From NCBI GenBank assembly GCA_045629205.1, contig JAZQQT010000056.1, forward strand, positions 1-37,223: a stretch of 37,223 nt of DNA. Reading direction: 5' to 3'. Below the pieces are notes generated by a model. The model was not told where the DNA came from. It was given only the letters and a program-made list of their open reading frames with translations, and made no database searches. The stretch's first letter is position 1. Each line of letters begins with the position of its first letter. Position numbers and translations under genes: made by a program. Positions 25,258-33,885 of this stretch are shown here, one piece after another. This DNA comes from JAZQLP01 sp045629205 (lineage in GTDB: Bacteria > Bacillota > Clostridia > Oscillospirales > UBA644).

Positions 25258-27222
25258 ATGATGGGTCCGTTTTTCGGTCCTCCGGGAGATACCCCCCGAA
25301 TAGAGAAGCCAAAAACCTTAAAGGGCTGGATAACATTTGTTTCAAAAAATTTCGTTGATACCTTGCACAGGCTCGGATATATTTATAAGCTTGTGTGGGA
25401 TGTTCGTCCGTGGATCCTTTTTTTGATGGGTTTTATGACGTTATTCAACGGTGTAGCTCCTATCGTCGGGTCTCTTATTACAAAAAGATTTATTGATGAC
25501 CTTGCTTTAGCCGCAACAGGCAATCTTGACGGTGGGCTGAAAGCACTTCTCGGAGTCCTTATATTTCAGATTGTTTACGAGTTGTTTTGCAGTATTGTAA
25601 ACTCTCTCAGTAATATGGTGACGCGTATATCAAATGAAGTTCTTGCTTACAGCATCAAGCTTAAAATCATGGATAAAGCAAGAACAATAGATTTGTCATC
25701 GTTTGATATGCCGGAATTTTATTCCAAAATGGAAAATGCCAATCGCGAAGCCGGAAACAGACCGCTTTCCGTTTTGCAGGCATCTTTCTCGATTATTTCG
25801 TCGATTATCAGCCTTGTGGGCTATATAGTCATTCTCGGCGGAATGATTAAGTGGGCACCTCCGGTTTTAATCGTTATGGCAATTCCGACTACCATTGTTC
25901 ATTATTATTACAGAAGAAAAATGTTCAGATACTTCCGTCGCAAATCAAAAGACAGAAGACAAATGGATTATTATTCCAATGCAATAGTTGATAAGGATCT
26001 CGTTAAAGAAATTAAACTTTTTGATCTTTCCGAAACATTTATCGGAAAATACAAACGAGTATTTGATTCGTATTTCAAAGGAATCAAATCATTGATTTTC
26101 GCAGAAAATTTCTGGGGAATCGGACTCAGCGTGGCCAATACGGGTATAAACGGGGTCGTTCTGTATAAAATTATCGAAAGCATAGTTAACGGCGGAACAA
26201 TAGGTGATTATTCACTGTATTCCGGCGCTTTGTTTGCGATTTCCGGCAGGGTTTCCGATATAGTCAATACTTCCGCAGGCATATATGAGGGCACTTTGTA
26301 TATTGACAACCTGATTGCGTTCATGGAAGAAGAACCTAAAATCGTTTCTTCACTTCCGGAACCCAGAAAAGTTAACAGACATATCAATCATGTTATCGAA
26401 TTCAAACATGTATCTTTCAGCTATCCCGGTAAAACCAGAATGGTCCTTAAAGACATCAATATAACTATTAACGGCGGGGAAACGGTCGTTCTGGTCGGAC
26501 TTAACGGCGCCGGTAAGACGACACTCCTTAAGTTACTCACGCGTTTGTATGATCCGACAGAAGGAATGATTCTCTTTGACGGATATGATATCCGTGAGTA
26601 TTCGGTTGAGGAAATTTACAGCGTTTTCGGTATTATCTTCCAGGACTTCGGTAAGTATGCCTTTACCGTAGGGGAAAATATCGGGTTCGGTCAGATAGAA
26701 AGAGCGGACGACGGAAAAGCGATTATTGAGGCTGCCGAAAAGAGTGCCGCTGCAGATTTTATAAAAACACTCAACGACGGATATGATACGCCGCTTACAA
26801 GACAGTTTGAGGAAAACGGTCTTGAGCTTTCAATCGGTCAGTGGCAGAAGATAGCTGTAGCCCGCGCCTTTTTCAGAGATTCCGACATAATGATTCTTGA
26901 TGAGCCCACTGCGTCCCTCGACCCAATGGCAGAGCAGGAGATTTTCTCGCAGTTTGACCGTTTGAGAGGAAACAAATCAACCATATTTGTTTCGCATAGG
27001 CTTTCAAGTGCGACGATAGCAAATAAAATAATCGTTCTTGAAAACGGCTGTGTCGTTGAAGAAGGAAACCATCGCGAGCTTATGGATCTTAATGGTAAAT
27101 ATGCGGAACTGTTCTCGACGCAGGCAAAGAGATATATTGAGAATATTAATGAAGAAGACCTGAAAAATATGCAGGAAAGTGAGCCTTCCGAGATCAAAAC
27201 AGTTCCGGGAATCACCAAATAA
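25258..27222 (+). CDS. ABC exporter-type half-transporter (fused membrane and ATPase domains)
   Basis: This 654-residue protein has an N-terminal six-helix exporter domain (about 45-330) and a C-terminal ATPase domain. ATPase motifs are Walker A GLNGAGKTT near 414, signature LSIGQWQK near 523 (Ile in place of the first Gly of LSGGQ), Walker B DIMILDEPTAS near 541, and the His switch VSHRLSS near 578. Such proteins work as dimers and export lipids, peptides or drugs. This ATPase is not the kind that powers the upstream MalF/MalG-type permeases. The start could be GTG at 25249, but the ATG at 25258 sits better behind AAGGATGTG. It follows the permease operon after a hairpin and ends with its own terminator. 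The substrate is unknown. Confidence 0.9.
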   Translation: MMGPFFGPPGDTPRIEKPKTLKGWITFVSKNFVDTLHRLGYIYKLVWDVRPWILFLMGFMTLFNGVAPIVGSLITKRFIDDLALAATGNLDGGLKALLGVLIFQIVYELFCSIVNSLSNMVTRISNEVLAYSIKLKIMDKARTIDLSSFDMPEFYSKMENANREAGNRPLSVLQASFSIISSIISLVGYIVILGGMIKWAPPVLIVMAIPTTIVHYYYRRKMFRYFRRKSKDRRQMDYYSNAIVDKDLVKEIKLFDLSETFIGKYKRVFDSYFKGIKSLIFAENFWGIGLSVANTGINGVVLYKIIESIVNGGTIGDYSLYSGALFAISGRVSDIVNTSAGIYEGTLYIDNLIAFMEEEPKIVSSLPEPRKVNRHINHVIEFKHVSFSYPGKTRMVLKDINITINGGETVVLVGLNGAGKTTLLKLLTRLYDPTEGMILFDGYDIREYSVEEIYSVFGIIFQDFGKYAFTVGENIGFGQIERADDGKAIIEAAEKSAAADFIKTLNDGYDTPLTRQFEENGLELSIGQWQKIAVARAFFRDSDIMILDEPTASLDPMAEQEIFSQFDRLRGNKSTIFVSHRLSSATIANKIIVLENGCVVEEGNHRELMDLNGKYAELFSTQAKRYIENINEEDLKNMQESEPSEIKTVPGITK

Positions 27223-27234
27223 TGTAAATAGATG

Positions 27235-27263
27235 CGCTCCGCTCTTTGCGGAGCGATTTTTTT
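27235..27263 (+). terminator. Strong intrinsic terminator after the ABC exporter gene
   Basis: An 8-bp GC-rich stem CGCTCCGC/GCGGAGCG (27235-27242, 27248-27255) with a TCTTT loop is followed by ATTTTTTT. It closes the large plus-strand unit. Confidence 0.9.
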
Positions 27264-27291
27264 ATCAAAATGGTGTGAGGTTTTTATGGTT

Positions 27292-27320
27292 TTTACTGTC
27301 TAATAAATGAAAGGTATAAA
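27292..27320 (+). promoter_or_regulatory. Possible promoter of the sigma factor operon
   Basis: TTTACT (27292-27297), a 17-bp spacer and TATAAA (27315-27320) would start transcription near 27327, just before the AAAGGGG ribosome binding site. An autoregulated ECF-type promoter in the same stretch cannot be excluded. Confidence 0.4.
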
Positions 27321-27342
27321 TCTTTCGGAAAGGGGTAATCAA

Positions 27343-27897
27343 ATGGATAACGGTGCAAGTAGCTACCGCCGTTTTCTTGATGGTGATGATAACGGGCTTG
27401 TTGATATAATAAGAGACTATAAAGACGGCTTGATTTTATTTCTTAACGGGTTTGCGGATAATATCAACGTCGCAGAAGAACTTGCGGAAGATACGTTTGT
27501 TAAAATCGGAATTAAAAAGCCTTATTTTGCCGGAAAATCATCTTTTAAAACCTGGCTTTATGCCATCGGTCGTAATGTCGCAATCAACAAAATAAAAAAA
27601 TATTCAAAGATTGAGCAAGTACCGATTGATGAAAGTTCGGAAGAAGCCGACATAATGTCTCTTGAGCATGATTATATCCGTGAAGAAAGAAAAATCGTAA
27701 TACGCAAAGCGATGAAAAATCTTAATAATGACTATCGGCAGGTTTTGTGGCTGATATATTTTGAGGGTTTATCGAATAAAGAAACGGCATCCGTTATGGG
27801 GAAAACCATCCATAATATCGAAACGATTGTATATAGAGCAAGACAATCACTGAAATCGGAACTGATAAAGGAAGGCTTTAATTATGAAAACTTATGA
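27343..27897 (+). CDS. ECF-type RNA polymerase sigma factor
   Basis: This 184-residue protein has the two-domain sigma-70 layout of ECF factors. Region 2 (about 15-85) includes AEELAEDTFVKIGIKKPYF and SSFKTWLYAIGRNVAINKIKK. Region 4 (about 120-175) includes LNNDYRQVLWLIYFEGLSNKE and a helix-turn-helix ending in ETIVYRARQSLKSEL. It directs polymerase to a regulon that probably concerns the cell envelope. An upstream ATG would add 12 residues; the ATG at 27343 is preferred because AAAGGGG precedes it. The stop overlaps the next gene by 14 bp, the usual layout of a sigma factor with its membrane-bound partner. Confidence 0.92.
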   Translation: MDNGASSYRRFLDGDDNGLVDIIRDYKDGLILFLNGFADNINVAEELAEDTFVKIGIKKPYFAGKSSFKTWLYAIGRNVAINKIKKYSKIEQVPIDESSEEADIMSLEHDYIREERKIVIRKAMKNLNNDYRQVLWLIYFEGLSNKETASVMGKTIHNIETIVYRARQSLKSELIKEGFNYENL

Positions 27898-29056
27898 GGA
27901 AATGGCACGAGATACATTTGATAGAATTACCGAATATAAATCCGAACAGAAAAAACGAAGAAAAGCCATATTTAAAATTTCTTCTGTTGTTCTGAGTCTT
28001 TGTTTGGTGGCAATCATTGGCATTGGCTTTTGGAAATCGGACATATTAAAATCCGAAACGCCTATGCACGAACCTGAACCCGGATATAATCCTGTAATCG
28101 AGCCTGAAGATACAACGGCAGGAGGTCAAGAGATAGATTATCCCTCTCTTGAAAAATCTGTTATCACTTTGATTAATGTCAATAGTTTTTCAACTTTATA
28201 TACTACGGCATCCGGACTTAACACCAGCCTGACGTCGCATATAGTAAATGAATCTACCGATTTTTGTATTACTGATTCAGATGATAAATATGCTGTTTTA
28301 TCAATAATGGCGGGTAAGTGGCTTCAGTCTATGCTTTTCCGTGATTATTCAACATTATATTCGCTTTTCCCGGATGAGGTTCAGGATTTTTTTTGGAAGA
28401 ATAGTTTATGTGATTATTCATATATAGAATCATCATATAGTTCTCTTGCGGAAGCTTTGGCAAAAGCAGATAAGGTTAACTCCGATATACTTCCGTTTGA
28501 TACGTTTAATTTCAAATATGATGTTGTTCCCGTGGAAATGTTTTCTTCGGTTGAGGAATTCTTGGAATGGGATAAAGACTACGGATATTGTTTCGCTAAT
28601 TATCCTGGGATTGATGTGTCAAAAATCACGGATGTTGCCGTGGCTACAGTGGGTTATGTTTCCATAAATGTCAACGGCGGAATAGAACTTGAAATAGGTG
28701 GTACTGGCGGGGACACATTTATTATCTATGAGTATAACGGGAAATGGTATGTATGGGCCACCTTGTTATATGATGAAGAACTTTTTGCAATGATATCCAA
28801 TGAAACCAGTCATTACGGTGATTATTATGCAGAAGAATCATATTCCGGCGTTGTACTTGAAATAAACGACGGTATGATTATTATGGGCCCTTCTTCTGAC
28901 AGTAAAGGTGAATATTGTTTTTACTTTAAAAACGCTGAAAAATGTGATTTTTCCGTTGGAGACAATATTACCGTAACGTATTATAACGGATTTTCGATTT
29001 GGAGTAAAAACCATTTGCGCTGTAAAACCGCCGTCACGATTTCTCATGATTCTTAA
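27884..29056 (+). CDS. Single-pass membrane protein, possible anti-sigma factor or sensor
   Basis: This 390-residue protein has a short basic cytoplasmic N-terminus (1-28), one transmembrane helix (about 29-50) and a large extracytoplasmic part. That part has a Pro/Glu-rich linker (55-80), a central domain rich in aromatic and acidic residues (about 85-300), and a small beta domain near the end (about 318-370). Overlap with the sigma factor gene by 14 bp suggests the protein restrains or senses for that sigma factor. However, I see no zinc-binding HxxxCxxC anti-sigma motif, and the N-terminal arm is short. The terminal beta domain looks similar to part of the lipoprotein at 29950. I do not recognise the central domain. 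Confidence 0.75.
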   Translation: MKTYEEMARDTFDRITEYKSEQKKRRKAIFKISSVVLSLCLVAIIGIGFWKSDILKSETPMHEPEPGYNPVIEPEDTTAGGQEIDYPSLEKSVITLINVNSFSTLYTTASGLNTSLTSHIVNESTDFCITDSDDKYAVLSIMAGKWLQSMLFRDYSTLYSLFPDEVQDFFWKNSLCDYSYIESSYSSLAEALAKADKVNSDILPFDTFNFKYDVVPVEMFSSVEEFLEWDKDYGYCFANYPGIDVSKITDVAVATVGYVSINVNGGIELEIGGTGGDTFIIYEYNGKWYVWATLLYDEELFAMISNETSHYGDYYAEESYSGVVLEINDGMIIMGPSSDSKGEYCFYFKNAEKCDFSVGDNITVTYYNGFSIWSKNHLRCKTAVTISHDS

Positions 29057-29113
29057 AGGTGAGGTCATTAAGCGAAGCATTGTGTTCTGTGGAATAGCGA
29101 TGCATAACATCAT

Positions 29114-29142
29114 TTGACAAGTAATTAAATACAAAGTATAAT
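29114..29142 (+). promoter_or_regulatory. Perfect consensus sigma-A promoter for the small lipoprotein gene
   Basis: TTGACA (29114-29119), a 17-bp spacer and TATAAT (29137-29142) match both boxes exactly. The predicted leader is about 30 nt. Confidence 0.85.
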
Positions 29143-29179
29143 TGTATAGACAAATTAGGATTTGCGGAGAAAAACAGAA

Positions 29180-29704
29180 ATGAAAAAAGTACTTGTTTTA
29201 CTGACAGCACTTGTATATTTGTTTTCTCTTATCGGATGTTATGTCCGGATACCGGAAAACCCGGAAACCGACTTGGAATTCTGGATACAGGAGAACATGG
29301 ACGGCTTTGATTTTTCCGGTATGCGGGAACGATACGGCATAATGGGCGGACGGGAATATTACGGTTCCGGTTATTTTCCGACGGTAAATGAAAACGGAGA
29401 ACAAATCGATCCCGATGAATGTGTTATTTACACGATTACTTCTTATCCCGATTATTCAGATAATGAACAACATATAACCCGCATTACAATTACAGATCCG
29501 GCAGTAAAGATTTACGGTCTTTGTTCCGATTCATCTCTTGAGGAGTTTGACGTCTTGTTCGAGAGCATGGATTACACGATTGAGAACGTGGGAAATACAG
29601 GGTTGGTCCACAGAGCCGTGAAAGATAAAATATCATTTGCATACGGAAACGGATCAATTACTATCAGCGTGGAAGTTACAAACAAGTATGGTTTAATGTT
29701 CTGA
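29180..29704 (+). CDS. Small lipoprotein of unknown function
   Basis: This 174-residue protein has a signal peptide and lipobox (LIGC, Cys 20). The mature part is hydrophilic and beta-rich with many Tyr and Gly residues (GIMGGREYYGSGYFP near 52-66). I do not recognise a family. A TTG six codons upstream is possible, but the ATG at 29180 begins a standard lipoprotein signal and has GGAG upstream. It is driven by a perfect consensus promoter, so high constitutive expression is likely. Its position after the sigma factor pair suggests an envelope role, but the promoter is sigma-A type, so it need not belong to that regulon. Confidence 0.75.
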   Translation: MKKVLVLLTALVYLFSLIGCYVRIPENPETDLEFWIQENMDGFDFSGMRERYGIMGGREYYGSGYFPTVNENGEQIDPDECVIYTITSYPDYSDNEQHITRITITDPAVKIYGLCSDSSLEEFDVLFESMDYTIENVGNTGLVHRAVKDKISFAYGNGSITISVEVTNKYGLMF

Positions 29705-29949
29705 AAAATAAATCCCGATTTTGTCTGGAAATGAATTTCTCGGGTAAAAGATTCCGACGCTGCATCCGGTTTTTATCGGCAATACGCAGTTCAAGTGCCG
29801 TGTATTCAAATGGTTTAGACTTTTAATTATGACGAATATATGAACTTTACGGGAATCCAGTATCCGTTTTCCGCTTTTTTACGTCTATATAAGTGAAGAG
29901 GGTTCAGAACGCTTTGGACATCTATTTTAAAACCCGGAAGGATAAAATC

Positions 29950-30858
29950 ATGAAAAAATGTGAAACAAGACTTGGGAAAATGATCTTTTTCGTTTTGGCG
30001 GTCATTCTGACTGTATTTCCTTTTGTCGGATGTGAAAGCGCCGTGACTGCGGATATGGACATAATATACGTCTATGTCACCGCGGTCGGCGACGATTGTA
30101 TTTATGGTAACAACACAAAGATTGTCTGCGGAAAAGACCACGGATATAATGTTTTCGATACCGTAAAGGTCGAATATTACAAGGCCGACATTGAAGAAAA
30201 ACAGGGCACGGAAACGGTGAATGAATTCGGCGAGTCGTATTATGTCAGATATGACCGAATTATCAAAAAGGTAGTTTTCTCCCGTAAGTCAAGACCGAAT
30301 GCAGGTGAACCGGTTTACGACAAGCCTGTCATCTATCTCTATCCCGAAAAAACGACAGAGGTCTTGGTCAATCTTGATTTCGACGGATATTTCACGAAAA
30401 CCATTCCGTCTTATCGTGACGGATGGCATGTAGTCGCATCTCCCGACGGTCAACTTATTGCCGACGACGGAAAAACTTATCCCTATCTCTTCTGGGAAGG
30501 CATTCCGAACAGTGAAATTACCATAACCGAGGGATTCTGCGTTGCGGGCAATCAAACCCGTGAATTTCTTGAAAAAATTCTGCCCGAAATCGGACTTGCC
30601 GAGAACGAATACACTGAATTTATCGAATATTGGCTCCCGTATATGGAGAACAACAAATATAACCTCATTCAGTTCTGTGGTGAAAATTATCTTGAGATCG
30701 CAAAACTCGAGATTACACCGACGCCGGATTCGGTGCTTCGAGTGTTTATGGCTTATAGTTCATCCGACGAATATATATCCCTCCCGGAACAGACATTTAC
30801 TCCTTTTGTCCGCAATGGGTTCACCATCGTGGAATGGGGCGGCACCTGTCTTGACTGA
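29950..30858 (+). CDS. Lipoprotein of an uncharacterised Clostridia family (KPVIYLYPE motif)
   Basis: This 302-residue protein has a signal peptide ending in a lipobox-like FVGC (Cys 28; the Phe at -3 is atypical). A small beta domain (about 35-100) follows. The larger C-terminal domain starts with YDKPVIYLYPEKTTEVLVNL and contains PSYRDGWHVVASPDG, YPYLFWEG and a terminal FTIVEWGG. I associate this set of motifs with a widespread but uncharacterised Clostridia family. The small N-terminal domain resembles the end of the membrane protein at 27884 (both have a GD/VGD-x-I/V-x-V-x-Y-Y strand). The ATG at 29950 is chosen because AAGGAT precedes it and the signal peptide follows. The 245-nt gap upstream holds no gene or convincing promoter. 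Confidence 0.78.
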   Translation: MKKCETRLGKMIFFVLAVILTVFPFVGCESAVTADMDIIYVYVTAVGDDCIYGNNTKIVCGKDHGYNVFDTVKVEYYKADIEEKQGTETVNEFGESYYVRYDRIIKKVVFSRKSRPNAGEPVYDKPVIYLYPEKTTEVLVNLDFDGYFTKTIPSYRDGWHVVASPDGQLIADDGKTYPYLFWEGIPNSEITITEGFCVAGNQTREFLEKILPEIGLAENEYTEFIEYWLPYMENNKYNLIQFCGENYLEIAKLEITPTPDSVLRVFMAYSSSDEYISLPEQTFTPFVRNGFTIVEWGGTCLD

Positions 30859-30908
30859 CAAATGGGGACAGCTCGACCAATCCCGTTTTATCAAAACAAT
30901 AGAAACAC

Positions 30909-30946
30909 CCCGTCGAAAAATATTTCTTTTCGGCGGGTATCTTTTT
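30909..30946 (+). terminator. Intrinsic terminator before asnS
   Basis: An 11-bp stem with one G-U pair (CCCGTCGAAAA at 30909-30919, TTTTCGGCGGG at 30927-30937) is followed by TATCTTTTT. It ends the lipoprotein transcript. Confidence 0.8.
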
Positions 30947-31031
30947 ACACAAGAAAAAACTTTTCAGCGCTTTTGTTGACGGCAATGGCTTTGAAAAAAT
31001 TGGCTTTTTTCCGAAAAAATAAAGCGCGGTA

Positions 31032-31060
31032 TTGAATTATGTGCTTTAGTATGCTAATAT
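31032..31060 (+). promoter_or_regulatory. Sigma-A promoter of asnS
   Basis: -35 TTGAAT (31032-31037), a 17-bp spacer and -10 TAATAT (31055-31060). The predicted leader is only about 35 nt, too short for a T-box riboswitch. Confidence 0.65.
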
Positions 31061-31101
31061 ACAAAATAAAAATTTTTTTCAGATTATTATAAGGAGTAAA
31101 T

Positions 31102-32496
31102 GTGGACAGAATAACCGTAAAAGAATTGTTCTCCGCACCGGAATCATTTGTCGGAAAAGAAATTACCGTCGCCGGATGGGCAAGAACAATAAGAGATTCA
31201 AAAGCATTCGGTTTTATCGAACTTAACGACGGAAGTTATTTTAAATCGGTTCAGATTGTATTTGAGGAAGCCGTAATCGAAAATTATAAGCAGATTGCCA
31301 AGCTTAACGTGGGATCTGCGGTTTCTGTACGCGGTAATCTCGTTCTCACTCCCGAAAACAAACAGGCGTTCGAGGTAAAAGCCATCGCAATAGATGTTCT
31401 CGGAACTTCGACTCCGGACTATCCTCTTCAGAAAAAACGCCATTCACTCGAGTTTCTCCGTGAGATTGCTTATCTCCGCCCGAGAACCAATACCTTTTCG
31501 GCAGTATTCAGAGTAAGATCGGAAGCTGCTTATGCAATTCACGAATTCTTTAATTCGAACGGATTTGTTTATGTTCATACACCGCTTATTACCTGTGCTG
31601 ACTGCGAAGGAGCCGGTGAAACATTCCGTGTTACCACCATGGATTTTGATGATTTCCCAAAGACGGAAGACGGAAAGGCCGATTATTCGGAAGACTTTTT
31701 CGGCAAATCTTCCGGACTTACGGTTTCCGGTCAGTTAAATGCCGAAACATATGCTCTTGCTTTCGGAAAAGTATATACCTTCGGACCGACTTTCAGAGCC
31801 GAGAAATCCAACACAACGCGTCATGCGGCTGAGTTCTGGATGATCGAGCCCGAAATCGCATTTGCCGATCTTAACGATGATCTTAAGATGGCAACCGATA
31901 TGATAAAATATGTTATAAATACCGTTATGGAAAAATGTGCGCCTGAAATAGAGTTCTTCAACAGTTTTGTAGATAAAGACCTTATTTCCCGACTTACAAA
32001 TGTTGTCAGCTCGGATTTCGGTCGTATTACTTATACCGATGCGGTTGAATTGCTTAAGAAGAATAACGATAATTTCGAATATAAGGTTGAATGGGGCAGC
32101 GATCTCCAGACCGAACACGAGCGTTATCTTACAGAACAGATATTCAAACGTCCCGTTTTTGTTACGGATTATCCCAAGGAAATCAAAGCTTTCTATATGC
32201 GTCTTAATGACGACGGAAAAACCGTTGCCGCTGCCGACCTCCTTGTTCCCGGTATCGGAGAGATTATCGGCGGAAGCCAGAGAGAAGAACGTCTTGATTA
32301 TCTTCTTGCCGCTTACGATCGCATGGGTCTTAATGAAGAGGATTATTGGTGGTATACCAATCTCAGAAGATACGGCGGCGTTCAGCACGCAGGTTTCGGT
32401 CTCGGTTTTGAGCGTCTTATTATGTATCTTACAGGTATGGGAAATATCAGAGACGTTATTCCTTTCCCCAGAACAGTAGGAAATGCACAATTCTAA
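31102..32496 (+). CDS. asnS: Asparaginyl-tRNA synthetase
   Basis: AsnS charges tRNA-Asn with asparagine in the cytoplasm. The 464-residue length is standard. The N-terminal OB-fold (about 1-105) includes KEITVAGWARTIRDSKAFGF. The class II catalytic core has motif 2 (TFRAEKSNTTRHAAEFWMIE near 233-252) and motif 3 (GFGLGFERLIMYLTG near 432), ending with IRDVIPFPRT. The lysyl and aspartyl enzymes differ at these places, supporting the Asn assignment. The start is GTG at 31102. The overlapping ATG two bases earlier reads into a stop, and AAGGAG lies 5 nt upstream of the GTG. The broken aminotransferase gene begins 41 nt after its stop and may share the transcript. Confidence 0.96.
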   Translation: MDRITVKELFSAPESFVGKEITVAGWARTIRDSKAFGFIELNDGSYFKSVQIVFEEAVIENYKQIAKLNVGSAVSVRGNLVLTPENKQAFEVKAIAIDVLGTSTPDYPLQKKRHSLEFLREIAYLRPRTNTFSAVFRVRSEAAYAIHEFFNSNGFVYVHTPLITCADCEGAGETFRVTTMDFDDFPKTEDGKADYSEDFFGKSSGLTVSGQLNAETYALAFGKVYTFGPTFRAEKSNTTRHAAEFWMIEPEIAFADLNDDLKMATDMIKYVINTVMEKCAPEIEFFNSFVDKDLISRLTNVVSSDFGRITYTDAVELLKKNNDNFEYKVEWGSDLQTEHERYLTEQIFKRPVFVTDYPKEIKAFYMRLNDDGKTVAAADLLVPGIGEIIGGSQREERLDYLLAAYDRMGLNEEDYWWYTNLRRYGGVQHAGFGLGFERLIMYLTGMGNIRDVIPFPRTVGNAQF

Positions 32497-32537
32497 GGAA
32501 CTTAAACAGATATTTCATTTCGGATCGAGAATCGGTT

Positions 32538-33818
32538 ATGATAAAAGATTTTTCAAAAAAAGAGGCTGAGGAATATCTTCAGCAGTTATTAAAAGAATAC
32601 GATAGATGTAAGTCTCTGAATTTACATCTTGATATGTCCCGCGGCAAGCCATGTAAAGCTCAGCTTGATATTTCTGAGGAATTGCTGTCGGTCCTTTCAA
32701 AATCGGAAGATTGTTTTGCGGATGATAAGACCGATTGCAGGAACTAAGGCGGTCTTGCCGGTATTCCGGAGGCACGTAACCTGTTTGCCGACTTGATGGG
32801 CGTTTTGCCCGAGGAAGTAATCGTCGGCGGTAACAGCAGTTTGAATATGATGTATGATACCATTGCCAGAGCGATGCTATTTGGTGTTTACGGCGGTTCC
32901 AAACCGTGGGGGCAGCAGGAGGAAATCAAATTTCTTTGCCCTGTTCCGGGTTATGACAGGCATTTTACACTTTGTAAAACCTTTGGAATAAAAATGATTA
33001 ATATCCCGCTCGGCAAAGACGGCCCGGATATGGATGAGGTTCGTCGTTACGTTGAGAATGATTCTTCCGTAAAGGGGATTTGGTGTGTTCCAAAGTATTC
33101 AAATCCTGACGGAATCACTTATTCACCCGAAACCGTAAAAGCGTTTGCAGGACTGAATCCTGCCGCAGATGATTTTCGTATATTCTGGGATAATGCGTAT
33201 GTGGTGCATTGTTTTGCTGAAACAGACGATTATCTCGAAAATATTATGGATGAACTTAAGAAGAACGGTAAAGAGGATATGATATTTATGTATTCCTCAA
33301 CTTCAAAAGTGTCATTTCCGGGAGCAGGTGTCGCTGCCATGGCTGCTTCCAAGAACAACGTGGATCTTATTCTTAAACAGATGTTTCCTCAGACTATAGG
33401 TCCCGATAAAATCAATCAGCTTCGCCATGTTCGTTATTATAAAAATGCTGCAGGATACCGTGAGTATATGAAAAAACATGCGGCAATAATCGCGCCGAGA
33501 TTTTCCATTGTTACGGGAACTCTCGAACGTGAACTCGGTGAGGAGGGGATAGCAAGATGGACTGACCCCAACGGCGGTTATTTTGTTTCTCTGTTTGTGA
33601 TGAAAGGCTGTGCGAAACGTGTGGTTAAGCTACTTGCCGATGTCGGCGTAAAAATGACTGCGGCAGGTGCAACCTATCCGTATGGTGTTGATCTGGACGA
33701 CAGTAATATAAGAATCGCTCCCACATATCCGCCTGAAGACGAGCTTAAGCAGGCGATAGCAATTCTTTGTCTGTGCGTAAAGATTGCAGCATGTGAAAAA
33801 ATAATAAAAAATAAATGA
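32538..33818 (+). pseudogene. Aminotransferase (aspartate aminotransferase-like) interrupted by one in-frame TAA
   Basis: The frame encodes a PLP-dependent class I/II-type aminotransferase of about 426 residues, but codon 70 is TAA (32745-32747). In this family the site reads DCRNYGGLDGIPEA; here it reads DCRN-stop-GGLAGIPEA, so a Tyr codon (TAT or TAC) has become a stop by one base. Everything after the stop stays in frame and looks conserved: PKYSNPDGITYS, the WDNAYVVH segment, and the probable PLP-binding Lys in SSTSKVSFPGAG. No frameshift is seen, so loss is recent, or the stop is a sequencing or assembly error. Restart at the ATG at 32793 would give a protein lacking the N-terminal 85 residues. 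The initiation signal at 32538 is weak. Confidence 0.85.
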
Positions 33819-33826
33819 ATGTAATA

Positions 33827-33861
33827 AAAGACGGCAGAAGCAATAAACTTCTGCCGTCTTT
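33827..33861. terminator. Bidirectional terminator between the aminotransferase and FGGY kinase genes
   Basis: A 14-bp perfect stem (AAAGACGGCAGAAG at 33827-33840, CTTCTGCCGTCTTT at 33848-33861) has a 7-nt loop. The A- and T-rich arms let it work for both convergent genes. Confidence 0.92.
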
Positions 33862-33885
33862 ATACTTTATGTTTGATAAGTTATA

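Noticed and set aside
43..30946. Similarity of the hairpins at 43-78 and 30909-30937 (shared CGGCGGGTAT right arm)
   Set aside because: The left arms and loops differ and both are ordinary terminator stems, so a dispersed repeat family is not supported by two cases.
31061..31101. Possible T-box riboswitch before asnS
   Set aside because: The promoter leaves a leader of only about 35 nt, and no T-box consensus or antiterminator is seen.
31735..32490. A 251-residue open frame on the minus strand opposite asnS
   Set aside because: It lies entirely within the conserved asnS catalytic core and has no recognisable domain or initiation signal.
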